The notes under the pieces were generated by a model. That model was not told the DNA's origin. It worked only from the letters and a program-made list of their open reading frames with translations, and did not search any database. Below are positions 49,673 to 57,914 of a stretch of 64,000 nt of DNA, piece after piece; position 1 is the stretch's first letter, and every line of letters starts with the position of its first letter. A program made the translations under genes and the position numbers. The stretch comes from Streptomyces hawaiiensis (GTDB lineage Bacteria; Actinomycetota; Actinomycetes; Streptomycetales; Streptomycetaceae), in NCBI RefSeq assembly GCF_004803895.1, contig NZ_CP021978.1:868001-932000 (forward strand), read 5' to 3'.

Positions 49673-50731
49673 ATGTCCCCGCAACCCCCCACACCAGTTG
49701 CCGGACACATCAGCCGGCGAACCCTGCTCAAGGCCACCACCGCCACCGCCGGGGCGCTCGCCACCGCTGTCGCGTTCGCCGAACTCGAGACGCCTGCCGA
49801 GGCCGCGGCGAGCTTCGTCAAGGGCGTCGACATCAGCTGGGCACCTCAGATGGAGGCGCGCGGCTACTCCTGGAAGAACGCCGGCGGGCAGACCCAGGAT
49901 GTGCTGACGATCCTCAGGGGTTACGGCATCACCGCCGTACGCCTGCGCACCTTCGTCAACCCGTCCAACGACCCGGCCAACGGGCACTGCGGCATCAACG
50001 AGGTGGCCGCCTTCGCCAAGCGGGTCAAGGCCGCCGGGATGTCGATCATGCTGGACTACATGTTCGGCGACACCTGGAACTCCGTCGGCGTGCAGAACCC
50101 GCCCGCGGCCTGGCGGAACATGAGCTACAGCCAGATGCGCACCGCGATGGGCACGTACGTGAACCAGACCATGACGGTCATGAGGAACAACGACGTGCTA
50201 CCCACCTGGGTGCAGATCGGCAACGAGATCAACAGCGGGATCTGCCGCCCGGTCGGCAGCGTCTCCAACGGGGCGCAGATGACGGGGCTGCTCAACGCTG
50301 CCTACGCCCAGGTCAAGGCGGTGTCACCGAACTCGGCCGTGTGTATCCACCTGGCCCAGCCGCAGAAGTACGACGTGATGACGACGTTCTTCAGCCGCTA
50401 CGCGGCGAGCGGCGGCAAGTGGGACATGTCGGTGTTCTCGTCCTACGGCAGCGCCGACCTCGCCCCCGGGATCGTGGCGAACATGAAGAAGATCTCCGAC
50501 GCCTACGGCAAACCGTTCCTGCAGAGCGAGTTCGGTGGTCGGGTGGACCGTGCCTCCTCCACCCAGGCCGCGCTGGTCGCCTACATCAAGGCCCTCAAGG
50601 CCAATGGCGGGCAGGGCATCTTCTACTGGGAGCCGGAGTGCATGTCCCCGTTCACCGGCTACAACATGGGCGCCTGGGACTCCTCCAGCAAGCGGCCCAC
50701 CGCGATCATGAACGGCTTCACCCAGGCCTGA
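49673..50731 (+). CDS. Tat-exported GH53 endo-beta-1,4-galactanase
   Basis: A 352-residue enzyme. ATG 49673 follows GGAAGGAAAGGA. The Tat signal has ISRRTLLKATTATAG and ends near AEAA (about 46). The GH53 barrel starts FVKGVDISWAPQMEARGYSW. Glu185 in VQIGNEINSG is the acid/base and Glu286 in PFLQSEFGG the nucleophile. It cuts beta-1,4-galactan side chains of rhamnogalacturonan I outside the cell. The upstream operator links it to LacI C and the first ABC importer, which could take up the released galacto-oligosaccharides. It is followed by two acetylesterases. Confidence 0.92.
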   Translation: MSPQPPTPVAGHISRRTLLKATTATAGALATAVAFAELETPAEAAASFVKGVDISWAPQMEARGYSWKNAGGQTQDVLTILRGYGITAVRLRTFVNPSNDPANGHCGINEVAAFAKRVKAAGMSIMLDYMFGDTWNSVGVQNPPAAWRNMSYSQMRTAMGTYVNQTMTVMRNNDVLPTWVQIGNEINSGICRPVGSVSNGAQMTGLLNAAYAQVKAVSPNSAVCIHLAQPQKYDVMTTFFSRYAASGGKWDMSVFSSYGSADLAPGIVANMKKISDAYGKPFLQSEFGGRVDRASSTQAALVAYIKALKANGGQGIFYWEPECMSPFTGYNMGAWDSSSKRPTAIMNGFTQA

Positions 50732-50785
50732 GCGGCGGGCCATGAACCTCAACCCGGGCAACTCTCCGGTCAAGGACTGGGATTA

Positions 50786-51871
50786 GTGATTGTAATGAGC
50801 ATGACATCGAGTCTCGAAGGGCACGGGGTCAGACTGGGAGCAGTGGGTCTGCTGACCCTCGCGACGCTGGTCGGCACCGGTGCGGCGCATGCCGATGCCG
50901 CCACGCGGGCGCTGCCGGCCGGTTGTTCCGGCACCGCGCCGATCAAGTGTCACTACGCGGTCTCACCCGGCAACTACGACGTGACGGTCTCCATCGGCGG
51001 TGCCGGTGCCGCCGAGACCGACATGTGGGTGGAGGCCCGGCGCCTGACGCTTCCGGCGACGAAGACGGCGGCCGGTGCCGCCGCCACGTACTCGTTCACG
51101 GTCAACGTGCGGCAGCCGGAGGGGCAGCCGACCGGCCAGGGCGGCACCGGAAACCCCGGTCTGGACATCCGGTTCTCGGGGACCAACCCGCAGGTGTCGG
51201 CCGTCTCGGTGAAACCGGCGACCCAGCCGCTGGTCGCCTACCTGGCCGGCGACTCGACCGTGTGCGACCAGCCCGTGGCCCCGTACACGGGATGGGGCCA
51301 GATGATCACGCCGGCGGTGGGTCCCGGAGCGTCCGTCGCCAACTACGCCGACTCGGGGGAGAGTTCGGGCAGCTTCCTGAGGAACTCGGCGCTCTTCCCG
51401 GCCCTGCTGCCGAAGGTCAAGGCAAACGACGCGGTCTTCATCCAGTTCGGCCACAACGACAAGCAAACCAGCGCGTCAGCCTTCCGGAGCAACCTCACCT
51501 CCATGATCACGCAGGTCCGTGCGAAGGGCGGCGTTCCCGTTCTGGTGACCCCGCCGGTCCGCCGCCAGTTCAACGGCAGCCGGCTCACGCCCACAGCACT
51601 GCACGTCAACGGCCTCGGAGTGAACCTGCCCGCCGAGATGCGCTCGGTCGGCACGGCGCAGAACGTGCCAGTGATCGATCTGACCACCAAGAGCAAGACG
51701 CTGGTCGAGTCCCTCGGCCCGTCCGCCTCCGCACAGCTCTTCCTGCGCTCATCCGTCGACGGTGTCACGGACAACACCCACTTCTCGCAGTACGGCGCGA
51801 GCCAGATGGGCGGGCTGGTGCTCCAGAGCATCCGCGAGCAGCGCCTGCCCCTGACCGCGTACCTGCGCTGA
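50786..51871 (+). CDS. Rhamnogalacturonan acetylesterase-like SGNH esterase 1
   Basis: A 361-residue secreted esterase. GTG 50786 fits AAGGA nine bases upstream; ATG 50795 is possible. Signal peptide to about 35. Residues about 40-135 form a small beta-sandwich (ADAATRALPAGCS to SVKPATQ), then the SGNH domain with Ser in YLAGDSTVCD, Asn in FGHNDKQTS, and His in DNTHFSQYGA. This matches CE12-type rhamnogalacturonan acetylesterases, which remove acetyl groups so that lyases and galactanases can act. It is 55 bases after the GH53 gene and 35 before a second esterase. Confidence 0.88.
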   Translation: MIVMSMTSSLEGHGVRLGAVGLLTLATLVGTGAAHADAATRALPAGCSGTAPIKCHYAVSPGNYDVTVSIGGAGAAETDMWVEARRLTLPATKTAAGAAATYSFTVNVRQPEGQPTGQGGTGNPGLDIRFSGTNPQVSAVSVKPATQPLVAYLAGDSTVCDQPVAPYTGWGQMITPAVGPGASVANYADSGESSGSFLRNSALFPALLPKVKANDAVFIQFGHNDKQTSASAFRSNLTSMITQVRAKGGVPVLVTPPVRRQFNGSRLTPTALHVNGLGVNLPAEMRSVGTAQNVPVIDLTTKSKTLVESLGPSASAQLFLRSSVDGVTDNTHFSQYGASQMGGLVLQSIREQRLPLTAYLR

Positions 51872-51906
51872 CCGAACGCCCGGCGCCAGTCCCAAGGAGG
51901 GACCCG

Positions 51907-52776
51907 TTGAGGAACTTACGGATTCTCATCACGACCGCGCTCGTGATCGCCTTGTCGAGCCTCGGTGTCAGCGCCGCATCCGCGGCGGACCGCGTCGCCA
52001 CGGACTGCACCAGTGCCTCCCGCGCCCAGGCCCCGGCCGCACGGGCGGTCGCCGCGCCGGTCACCGTGTGGCTGGCCGGCGACTCCACCATGGCCAACCC
52101 GAGTTCCGGCCGGTGCCCGGTCGGCTGGGGCAGCCAGTTCGACGCCCTGTTCAACAGCGAAGTGACCGTCAAGAACCAGGCCGTCGGAGGCCGCAGCATC
52201 CAGACGTGGCTGTACGAGGGGAACGTGAGCGGCACCAAGGGCTCGGACGGTGAGTGCCGCCTCACATCCACCACGTACTCGTCCCGCTGGCAGGCGATGC
52301 TGAACTCGACCACCGGAATGAAGGCCGGTGACTACCTGTTCATCCAGTTCGGCATCAATGACTCCTCCTCGACCTGCCCCCGGCACGTCGGCCCGGCCCG
52401 GTACCAACAGCTGATGACCCAGATGGCGCAGGCCGCCCTGGCCCGGGGCGCGCACCCGGTGCTGCTCACCCCGGTGGCCGCCATCACCTGCTCCGGCGGC
52501 ACAGCGACCAAGAACCGCGGCTTTGTCACCCAGACCCTCGCCGCCGGCGCCGTCACCAGGGCGCCCGTCATCGACCTGCAGACGCTCAGTGTCTCGCTCT
52601 ACAACAGTCTGCACTTCTGCCCGAACAACGGCGACTACGGAGGCAGCGGCCCCCTGGGCACCTTCTTCTGCAACGACCACACCCACTTCGACACCTACGG
52701 CGCCCAGCGGGTCGCAGGGCTCGTCGCCGGTGACGTGCGCCGCCAGAACCTCCCGCTCGCCGCGTATCTCACGTAG
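51907..52776 (+). CDS. Rhamnogalacturonan acetylesterase-like SGNH esterase 2
   Basis: A 289-residue secreted esterase. TTG 51907 is used because AAGGAGGGA sits six bases upstream and a signal peptide follows immediately (LRILITTALVIALSSLGVSA, cut near 30). SGNH features: Ser in WLAGDSTMANP, Gly in QAVGGRSIQTW, Asn in FGINDSSS, and Asp/His in CNDHTHFDTYGA. It is shorter than the neighbouring esterase and lacks the N-terminal sandwich. Four cysteines suggest disulphide bonds. Same operon and same probable role in RG-I deacetylation. Confidence 0.88.
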   Translation: MRNLRILITTALVIALSSLGVSAASAADRVATDCTSASRAQAPAARAVAAPVTVWLAGDSTMANPSSGRCPVGWGSQFDALFNSEVTVKNQAVGGRSIQTWLYEGNVSGTKGSDGECRLTSTTYSSRWQAMLNSTTGMKAGDYLFIQFGINDSSSTCPRHVGPARYQQLMTQMAQAALARGAHPVLLTPVAAITCSGGTATKNRGFVTQTLAAGAVTRAPVIDLQTLSVSLYNSLHFCPNNGDYGGSGPLGTFFCNDHTHFDTYGAQRVAGLVAGDVRRQNLPLAAYLT

Positions 52777-52790
52777 CACGCGGCGGTGGG

Positions 52791-52816
52791 CGCGAACCGA
52801 GGCCGGTCGGTTCGCG
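52791..52816. terminator. Stem-loop terminator
   Basis: CGCGAACCGA (52791-52800) pairs perfectly with TCGGTTCGCG (52807-52816) over a GGCCGG loop, after esterase 2. Confidence 0.75.
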
Positions 52817-53336
52817 GGTGGCCTCAACGACGGCGGTGCAGCAGACCGAGGACGCAGTCGTCCCTACCTGAACCTGACGATGGCGTACGGAAACGGCTTG
52901 GCTCCGACCAGGCCGCGGCGTGCGACGAAGAAGGAGGCCAGGGCGAGGGTGCGACCGGGCACACGCAGGACGCCCGCCAGTTCGCCGCTTCGGGCCTGGG
53001 CTGCCTCACGTACGACTGGTGCTCGCCCAAGGCCATCATCGGCGACCACAGTGGCCGCGTTCGCGTGGATCACCGAAATCAACGGCCGGGGCATGCCGGA
53101 GGTCGGCCGCCCGGGCTTACGGACACGGAGCTGCGCGGCCACTTCGTCCTGTGGGCCATGAGGTCCGCACCGGCGCTCGTGGGCAGCGATGTGTGCAGCG
53201 TGTCGGCGGCGGTGCTGAGCCTCCTCAAGCACGCCGCCCCCCCGTTCAACCAGAGCAGCCGTTCGCGATGTCTGTTCGGCCACCGCCTGAGCGATCAGGG
53301 GGTGGGCCGCTCGCTCGGAAGGTGGTACACGCGTCC
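52817..53336. other. 520-base gap without a recognised gene
   Basis: On the minus strand a frame ending at 52864 reads LAGVLRVPGRTLALASFFVA and GLVGAKPFPYAIVRFR, which looks like the C-terminal end of a lost enzyme, but the family cannot be named. CCTGA-GCGA-TCAGG at 53286-53299 is a perfect-arm dyad just upstream of the second ABC operon and could be its operator. Confidence 0.4.
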
Positions 53337-54620
53337 ATGGCAGTGTCACGAAGACGGTTCCTGGCGCTGGGCGCCGGATCGGCCGCCGGAGGGTTCGGGC
53401 CGGCCGGCTGCGGGTCGCAGCGCTCGCTCGGCGACCCGGATGAGATCACTCTGTGGACCTGGGACCGGTCGGTGAGCGACGAGCTGGTCGCCCGGGCGGA
53501 GACGAAAGGCATTCCCGGGGCCCAGGGCTTCAGACTCAGCCGCACCAACATCGGCGGCCATTTCAACACCAAGGTGCGTACCGCGCTCGCCGGCAAGTCC
53601 CTGGTGCCGGACATCATCGGCATCAACTCCGACGTGGCCACCTACTTCCCCAACCAGGACGTGTTCGTCGACCTCAACGCCTTCGGCGCGGCCGAGCTGA
53701 AGAGCCGGTACCTGGACTGGAAGTGGAGCGAGTGCATCACGCCCGAGGGCCGGATGATCGCGTTCCCCATGGATACCGGCCCCACCGGGCTGTTCTACCG
53801 CGCCGACCTGCTTCAGGAAGCCGGGATCACCACCGACCCGAAGGAGCTCGCCGCCCGGGCCCCGGACTGGGACGGCTTCATCGCCCTGGGCAAGGAATTG
53901 CGGAGGTCCCAGGAGCGCGCGGTGATCTGCCCCAACATCCGCCACGTCTGGAGCATCCGGCTGGGCCAGCTGGGCAGCAAGTTCATGACCGAGGACGGCC
54001 GGTACATCGGTGACAGAGACGAACTGCGCGAGACATTCGAACTGGCCTACCGGATCGGCAGGGAGGGCCTGTCGGCCGGCGCCCCGGAGGGCTCCCCCGA
54101 CTTGTACGGAGTGATCACCAGTGGCCGCCAGCCGGTCGGTATCGGCGCGGTGTGGTGGGGCCTCGCCTTCCCGGAGTCGGCCGCGCCGAAGACCGGGGGC
54201 AAGTGGCGGGTGGCCGACCCGCCCGGCGGCTCCGGCAACGTCGGCGGGTCCTTCCTGGCGATCACCAAGTACTCCAAGAATCCCGAGGCGGCCTACAAGT
54301 TCATCACCTGGCTGCAGTCTCCTGAGAACCAGGTCAAGGCGTTCACGGAGATGTCGCTGTTCCCGTCCTCCCCGCACTCCTTCACGAGGCCGGAGATGCG
54401 TGAGTCCCGGCCCTTCTACGGCGGACAGCGCACCATCGAGGTGTTCGGACCGTCGGCGCGGCAGGTCAGGACCGTCTACAAGAGCCCGTACGACCGAGTG
54501 ATGGACCCCGTCTTCGCCGCCGAGCTCGCCAACGTGGAGTCCGGCAAGAACGTCGACACGGCATGGAGGGACGCCCAGAACACCATCGAGCGTGAACTCA
54601 CCCGCGAGGGGGCGATCTGA
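53337..54620 (+). CDS. Tat-type sugar-binding lipoprotein, system 2
   Basis: A 427-residue solute-binding protein. ATG 53337; MAVSRRRFLALGAGSAAGG carries a twin-arginine motif and the lipobox reads GPAGC with Cys about 26, so it is probably a Tat-exported lipoprotein. The mature part has EITLWTWDRSVSDELVARAE and VGIGAVWWGLAFPES in the hinge region. The downstream permease genes follow directly. It binds an oligosaccharide, probably one made by the PL9 or GH43 enzymes encoded after the permeases. Confidence 0.9.
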   Translation: MAVSRRRFLALGAGSAAGGFGPAGCGSQRSLGDPDEITLWTWDRSVSDELVARAETKGIPGAQGFRLSRTNIGGHFNTKVRTALAGKSLVPDIIGINSDVATYFPNQDVFVDLNAFGAAELKSRYLDWKWSECITPEGRMIAFPMDTGPTGLFYRADLLQEAGITTDPKELAARAPDWDGFIALGKELRRSQERAVICPNIRHVWSIRLGQLGSKFMTEDGRYIGDRDELRETFELAYRIGREGLSAGAPEGSPDLYGVITSGRQPVGIGAVWWGLAFPESAAPKTGGKWRVADPPGGSGNVGGSFLAITKYSKNPEAAYKFITWLQSPENQVKAFTEMSLFPSSPHSFTRPEMRESRPFYGGQRTIEVFGPSARQVRTVYKSPYDRVMDPVFAAELANVESGKNVDTAWRDAQNTIERELTREGAI

Positions 54621-55616
54621 ATGGGCCTCGCCGATGCGCTGCGCGGGAGGACCGCCAAGCCGCCACCGGACGGGTCCAGGCCGCTGCCCGGCTGGCGCCG
54701 CTACTGGCCGATGTACACGGCGGTCTCCCCGTTCTTCCTCCTCTTCGCCGTCTTCGGCGTCTTCCCGGTCGGCTTCTCCATCTACCTGTCATTCATGTCG
54801 TGGGACGGCATCGGAGAGGCGCGGCCGATCGGCTGGGAGAACTACGCGTACCTGGTGACCGACTCCGACTTCTGGCAGTCGATCGGCAACACCCTGATCA
54901 TCTGGTTCCTGTCCACCGTCCCGATGGTCTTCCTGGCGCTGGTCATCGCCTACGCCCTGCACACCACGGTGCGGTTCAAGGCGTTCTACCGGGTGGCCTA
55001 CTTCGTCCCGAACGTCACCTCGATCGTGGCGATGACCCTGGTGCTCGGCTCCGTCTTCAGCGACAGCTCCGGGCTGCTCAACAGCGCGCTGCGGGCGATC
55101 AACTCCGGCGAGGTCGGCTGGCTGTCCGACCCGTGGGCGATGAAGATCTCCGTGGCGGCGATCACCATCTGGCGATGGGTCGGCTACAACGCCATCATCT
55201 GCCTGGCCGGCCTGCAGGCCATCTCCAGCGACGTGTTCGAGGCCGCCAAGGTCGACGGCGCCGACAACCGCCAGACCTTCTTCCGGATCACCATCCCGAT
55301 GCTCCGCCCGGTGATCCTGTTCGTCGCCGTCACCTCCACCATCGGCGGGCTGCAACTGTTCACCGAGCCGCAGGTGCTGTTCCCGGTGGACGACAACGGG
55401 AACGTCGGCGGGCCCGGCGGCGAGGCCACCACCATCGTGCTCTACCTCTACCAGCAGGCGTTCATCTTCAACCGGTTCGGCTACGGCGCGGCCGTCGGCT
55501 GGGCGCTGTTCCTCCTCATCGCGGTGTTCTCCGTCATCAACTGGCGGCTGATCGGCGGCCGGGACGAGGACGCGATCGGCACCGGCAAGCGGAAGGGGAA
55601 GTCCCGTGCGCGCTGA
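54621..55616 (+). CDS. Sugar ABC transporter permease (MalF type), system 2
   Basis: A 331-residue six-helix permease. ATG 54621 follows the preceding stop directly (TGAATG). The EAA loop reads FEAAKVDGADNRQTFFRI (about 208-225). A basic N-terminal extension precedes helix 1 and the C-terminus is Lys/Arg-rich. It pairs with the next permease, whose start overlaps by 11 bases. The ATPase is not encoded nearby. Confidence 0.92.
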   Translation: MGLADALRGRTAKPPPDGSRPLPGWRRYWPMYTAVSPFFLLFAVFGVFPVGFSIYLSFMSWDGIGEARPIGWENYAYLVTDSDFWQSIGNTLIIWFLSTVPMVFLALVIAYALHTTVRFKAFYRVAYFVPNVTSIVAMTLVLGSVFSDSSGLLNSALRAINSGEVGWLSDPWAMKISVAAITIWRWVGYNAIICLAGLQAISSDVFEAAKVDGADNRQTFFRITIPMLRPVILFVAVTSTIGGLQLFTEPQVLFPVDDNGNVGGPGGEATTIVLYLYQQAFIFNRFGYGAAVGWALFLLIAVFSVINWRLIGGRDEDAIGTGKRKGKSRAR

Positions 55617-56442
55617 GACCGCCGCCCGGTCGCGGACCATCGTGGGCCACGCCGTACTCCTGCTGGGCGCGCTGATCACGATCTTCCCGTTCTACTGGAT
55701 GTTCGTGATGGCCTCGAACACCACCGGGGACATCTTCGCCTACCCGCCCAAGCTGATCCCGGGCTCCCACCTGTGGGAGAACATGAACAAGGTGTTCGAC
55801 GGCATCGACTTCTGGGGGTCGATGGGCATCACCGTCGTGGCCGCCACATCCGTGACGTTCCTGGTGTTGCTCTTCGACTCGCTGGCCGCCTTCGCCTTCG
55901 CCAAATACGACTTCCCCGGGCGCAGAGTGCTGTTCTGGATCGTGCTGGCCACCTTCATGATTCCGCTGCAGCTGGCGCTGGTGCCGCAGTTCGTCACCCT
56001 GGCCTGGCTCGGCTGGGTCGGCTCGCTCAAAGCGCTGATCATTCCCGGTGCGGCCAACGCTTTCGGGATCTTCTGGATGCGCCAGTACGCGCAGGGGGCG
56101 ATCGCCGACGAGCTGATCCAGGCCTCGAGGGTCGACGGGGCCGGGTTCTTCCGCCAGTGGTGGACGGTGGGACTGCCGGTGCTCCGCCCGGGGCTGGCGT
56201 TCCTGGGGATCTTCACCTTCTTCCACATCTGGAACGACTACCTGTGGCCACTGATCGTGATGACCGACCCGGGCAAGGTGACACTGCAGGTGGCCGTGCA
56301 GCAGCTGAACGGCGTCTACACCACCGACCAGTCGATGGTCATCGCCGGAGCACTCATGTCAGTGATCCCGCTGATCGGGGTCTTCCTGATCGGCTCGCGC
56401 CACTTCATCGCCAACCTGGCCGCCGGCGCCATGAAGTTCTGA
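55606..56442 (+). CDS. Sugar ABC transporter permease (MalG type), system 2
   Basis: A 278-residue six-helix permease. GTG 55606 follows GGAAGGGGAA inside the preceding gene. EAA loop: ELIQASRVDGAGFFRQW (about 168-184), in which the first residues are ELIQA instead of EIEEA. It is last of the three transporter genes; the PL9 gene starts 118 bases later in the same direction, with no terminator seen, so enzymes and transporter may share a transcript. Confidence 0.92.
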   Translation: MRAETAARSRTIVGHAVLLLGALITIFPFYWMFVMASNTTGDIFAYPPKLIPGSHLWENMNKVFDGIDFWGSMGITVVAATSVTFLVLLFDSLAAFAFAKYDFPGRRVLFWIVLATFMIPLQLALVPQFVTLAWLGWVGSLKALIIPGAANAFGIFWMRQYAQGAIADELIQASRVDGAGFFRQWWTVGLPVLRPGLAFLGIFTFFHIWNDYLWPLIVMTDPGKVTLQVAVQQLNGVYTTDQSMVIAGALMSVIPLIGVFLIGSRHFIANLAAGAMKF

Positions 56443-56560
56443 AGAAACACGCGCGTGGTCCCACCCCTCGAAAAGCAGCTTGCGCCTGCGCCGAGTTCTT
56501 CAGGCAGGCACGAGCCCTACTGCCGCACGGGAAACCACCCCTGACTCGGGAGATGACGCT

Positions 56561-57910
56561 GTGAGAACCGCGAAGTTCGGCACCCCTGCCCTCCTGCTCT
56601 CGGTGGTCACGGCGAGTTCCGTCGCCATGGCCCCAGGCTCGGCGGCCGCGAGCGATGCGGCGGCCGGAAACACCTACTACGTCGCCCCGAACGGGAACGA
56701 CGGTGCGGCAGGCACGCAGGCCGCCCCGTGGGCATCGATCGCCCGTGCACAGGCCGTCGCCAAGGCGGGCGACACGGTCTACTTCCGGGGCGGCACCTAC
56801 GCCTACACCCGCGCGAACAGCGCCTGTTCGAGCCAGACCGCCAAGGTCGACGCGATCACCCTCAACAAGAGCGGCAGCTCGGGCAACCCGATCCGGTACT
56901 GGGCCCATCCGGGCGAGAAACCGGTCTTCGACTTCTCGCGGATGACGGACAACTGCCGCATCAAGGGCTTCAGCGTCACCGGCAGCTGGATCCACCTCAA
57001 AGGACTGGAAGTCAAGGGGGTTCCCCAGAACAACAACCGCAACGCCGAGTCCTGGGGGATCTGGGTTTCCGGCAGCAACGACGTCTTCGAGCAGATCAAC
57101 ACCCACCACCACATGGGTACCGGCCTGTTCATCAGCGGCGGGAGCGGCAACCTCGTCCTCAACTCGGACGCGCATGACAACTATGACCTGCGCAGCAACG
57201 ACGGGCCCGGCGAGAACGCCGACGGGTTCGGTGCGCACTACACGCCGGCCGGCCGCCCCGCGAACGTGTTCCGGGGTTGCCGCGCATGGTGGAACGCCGA
57301 TGACGGGTTCGACCTCATCTCCACCTACTCGCCCGTGATCATCGAGAACTCGTGGGCCTGGCGCAACGGGTACGTGCCGGGGACGACGACGCCCTCCGGC
57401 AACGGAGCCGGCTTCAAGTCCGGCGGCTACGGGGGCGACTACGAGGCCAACGCGCCGAAGCACACCGTCCGCTACTCGGTGGCGTTCCTCAACAAAGCGG
57501 CCGGCTTCTACGCCAACCACCACCCGGTGGCCAACGACTTCTTCAACAACACCGGCTACGGAAACCACCCCAACTTCAGCATGCGGGGAATCAACTCGAG
57601 CGGTGCCGCCGTCGGCCGGGGCAACCTGCGCAACAACATCGCCTACACCGGAACGGCGACGTCGTACATGAGCGGCACGAACGCCGCGTACAACACCTGG
57701 AACCTCGGCGTCCCCCTGTCGGACTCCCAGTTCCGGAGTGTGTCGACGTCCGGCTGGGACGCGCCCCGCCAGGCCGACGGGAGTCTGCCCGTGCTGCCCC
57801 ACCTCCGTCTCGCGGCGAGCAGTGCCCTGATCGACAAGGGCACCACCGTGGGACTGCCCTTCAACGGAAGTGCGCCGGATCTCGGCGCCTTTGAGAATGA
57901 CGGAAGGTGA
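56561..57910 (+). CDS. Secreted PL9-like pectate/rhamnogalacturonan lyase
   Basis: A 449-residue secreted parallel beta-helix protein. GTG 56561 follows GGGAGA; signal peptide about 1-32. It begins TYYVAPNGNDGAAGTQAAPW, then a long beta-helix with ESWGIWVSGSNDVFEQINTH, NSDAHDNYDLRSNDGPGENA, DGFGAHYTPAGRPANVFRGC and RAWWNADDGFDLISTY. The Asp-rich turns match the calcium site of PL9 lyases (PelL type). It cleaves polygalacturonate or the RG-I backbone by beta-elimination. Followed four bases later by the GH43 gene. Confidence 0.85.
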   Translation: MRTAKFGTPALLLSVVTASSVAMAPGSAAASDAAAGNTYYVAPNGNDGAAGTQAAPWASIARAQAVAKAGDTVYFRGGTYAYTRANSACSSQTAKVDAITLNKSGSSGNPIRYWAHPGEKPVFDFSRMTDNCRIKGFSVTGSWIHLKGLEVKGVPQNNNRNAESWGIWVSGSNDVFEQINTHHHMGTGLFISGGSGNLVLNSDAHDNYDLRSNDGPGENADGFGAHYTPAGRPANVFRGCRAWWNADDGFDLISTYSPVIIENSWAWRNGYVPGTTTPSGNGAGFKSGGYGGDYEANAPKHTVRYSVAFLNKAAGFYANHHPVANDFFNNTGYGNHPNFSMRGINSSGAAVGRGNLRNNIAYTGTATSYMSGTNAAYNTWNLGVPLSDSQFRSVSTSGWDAPRQADGSLPVLPHLRLAASSALIDKGTTVGLPFNGSAPDLGAFENDGR

Positions 57911-57914
57911 CCTC

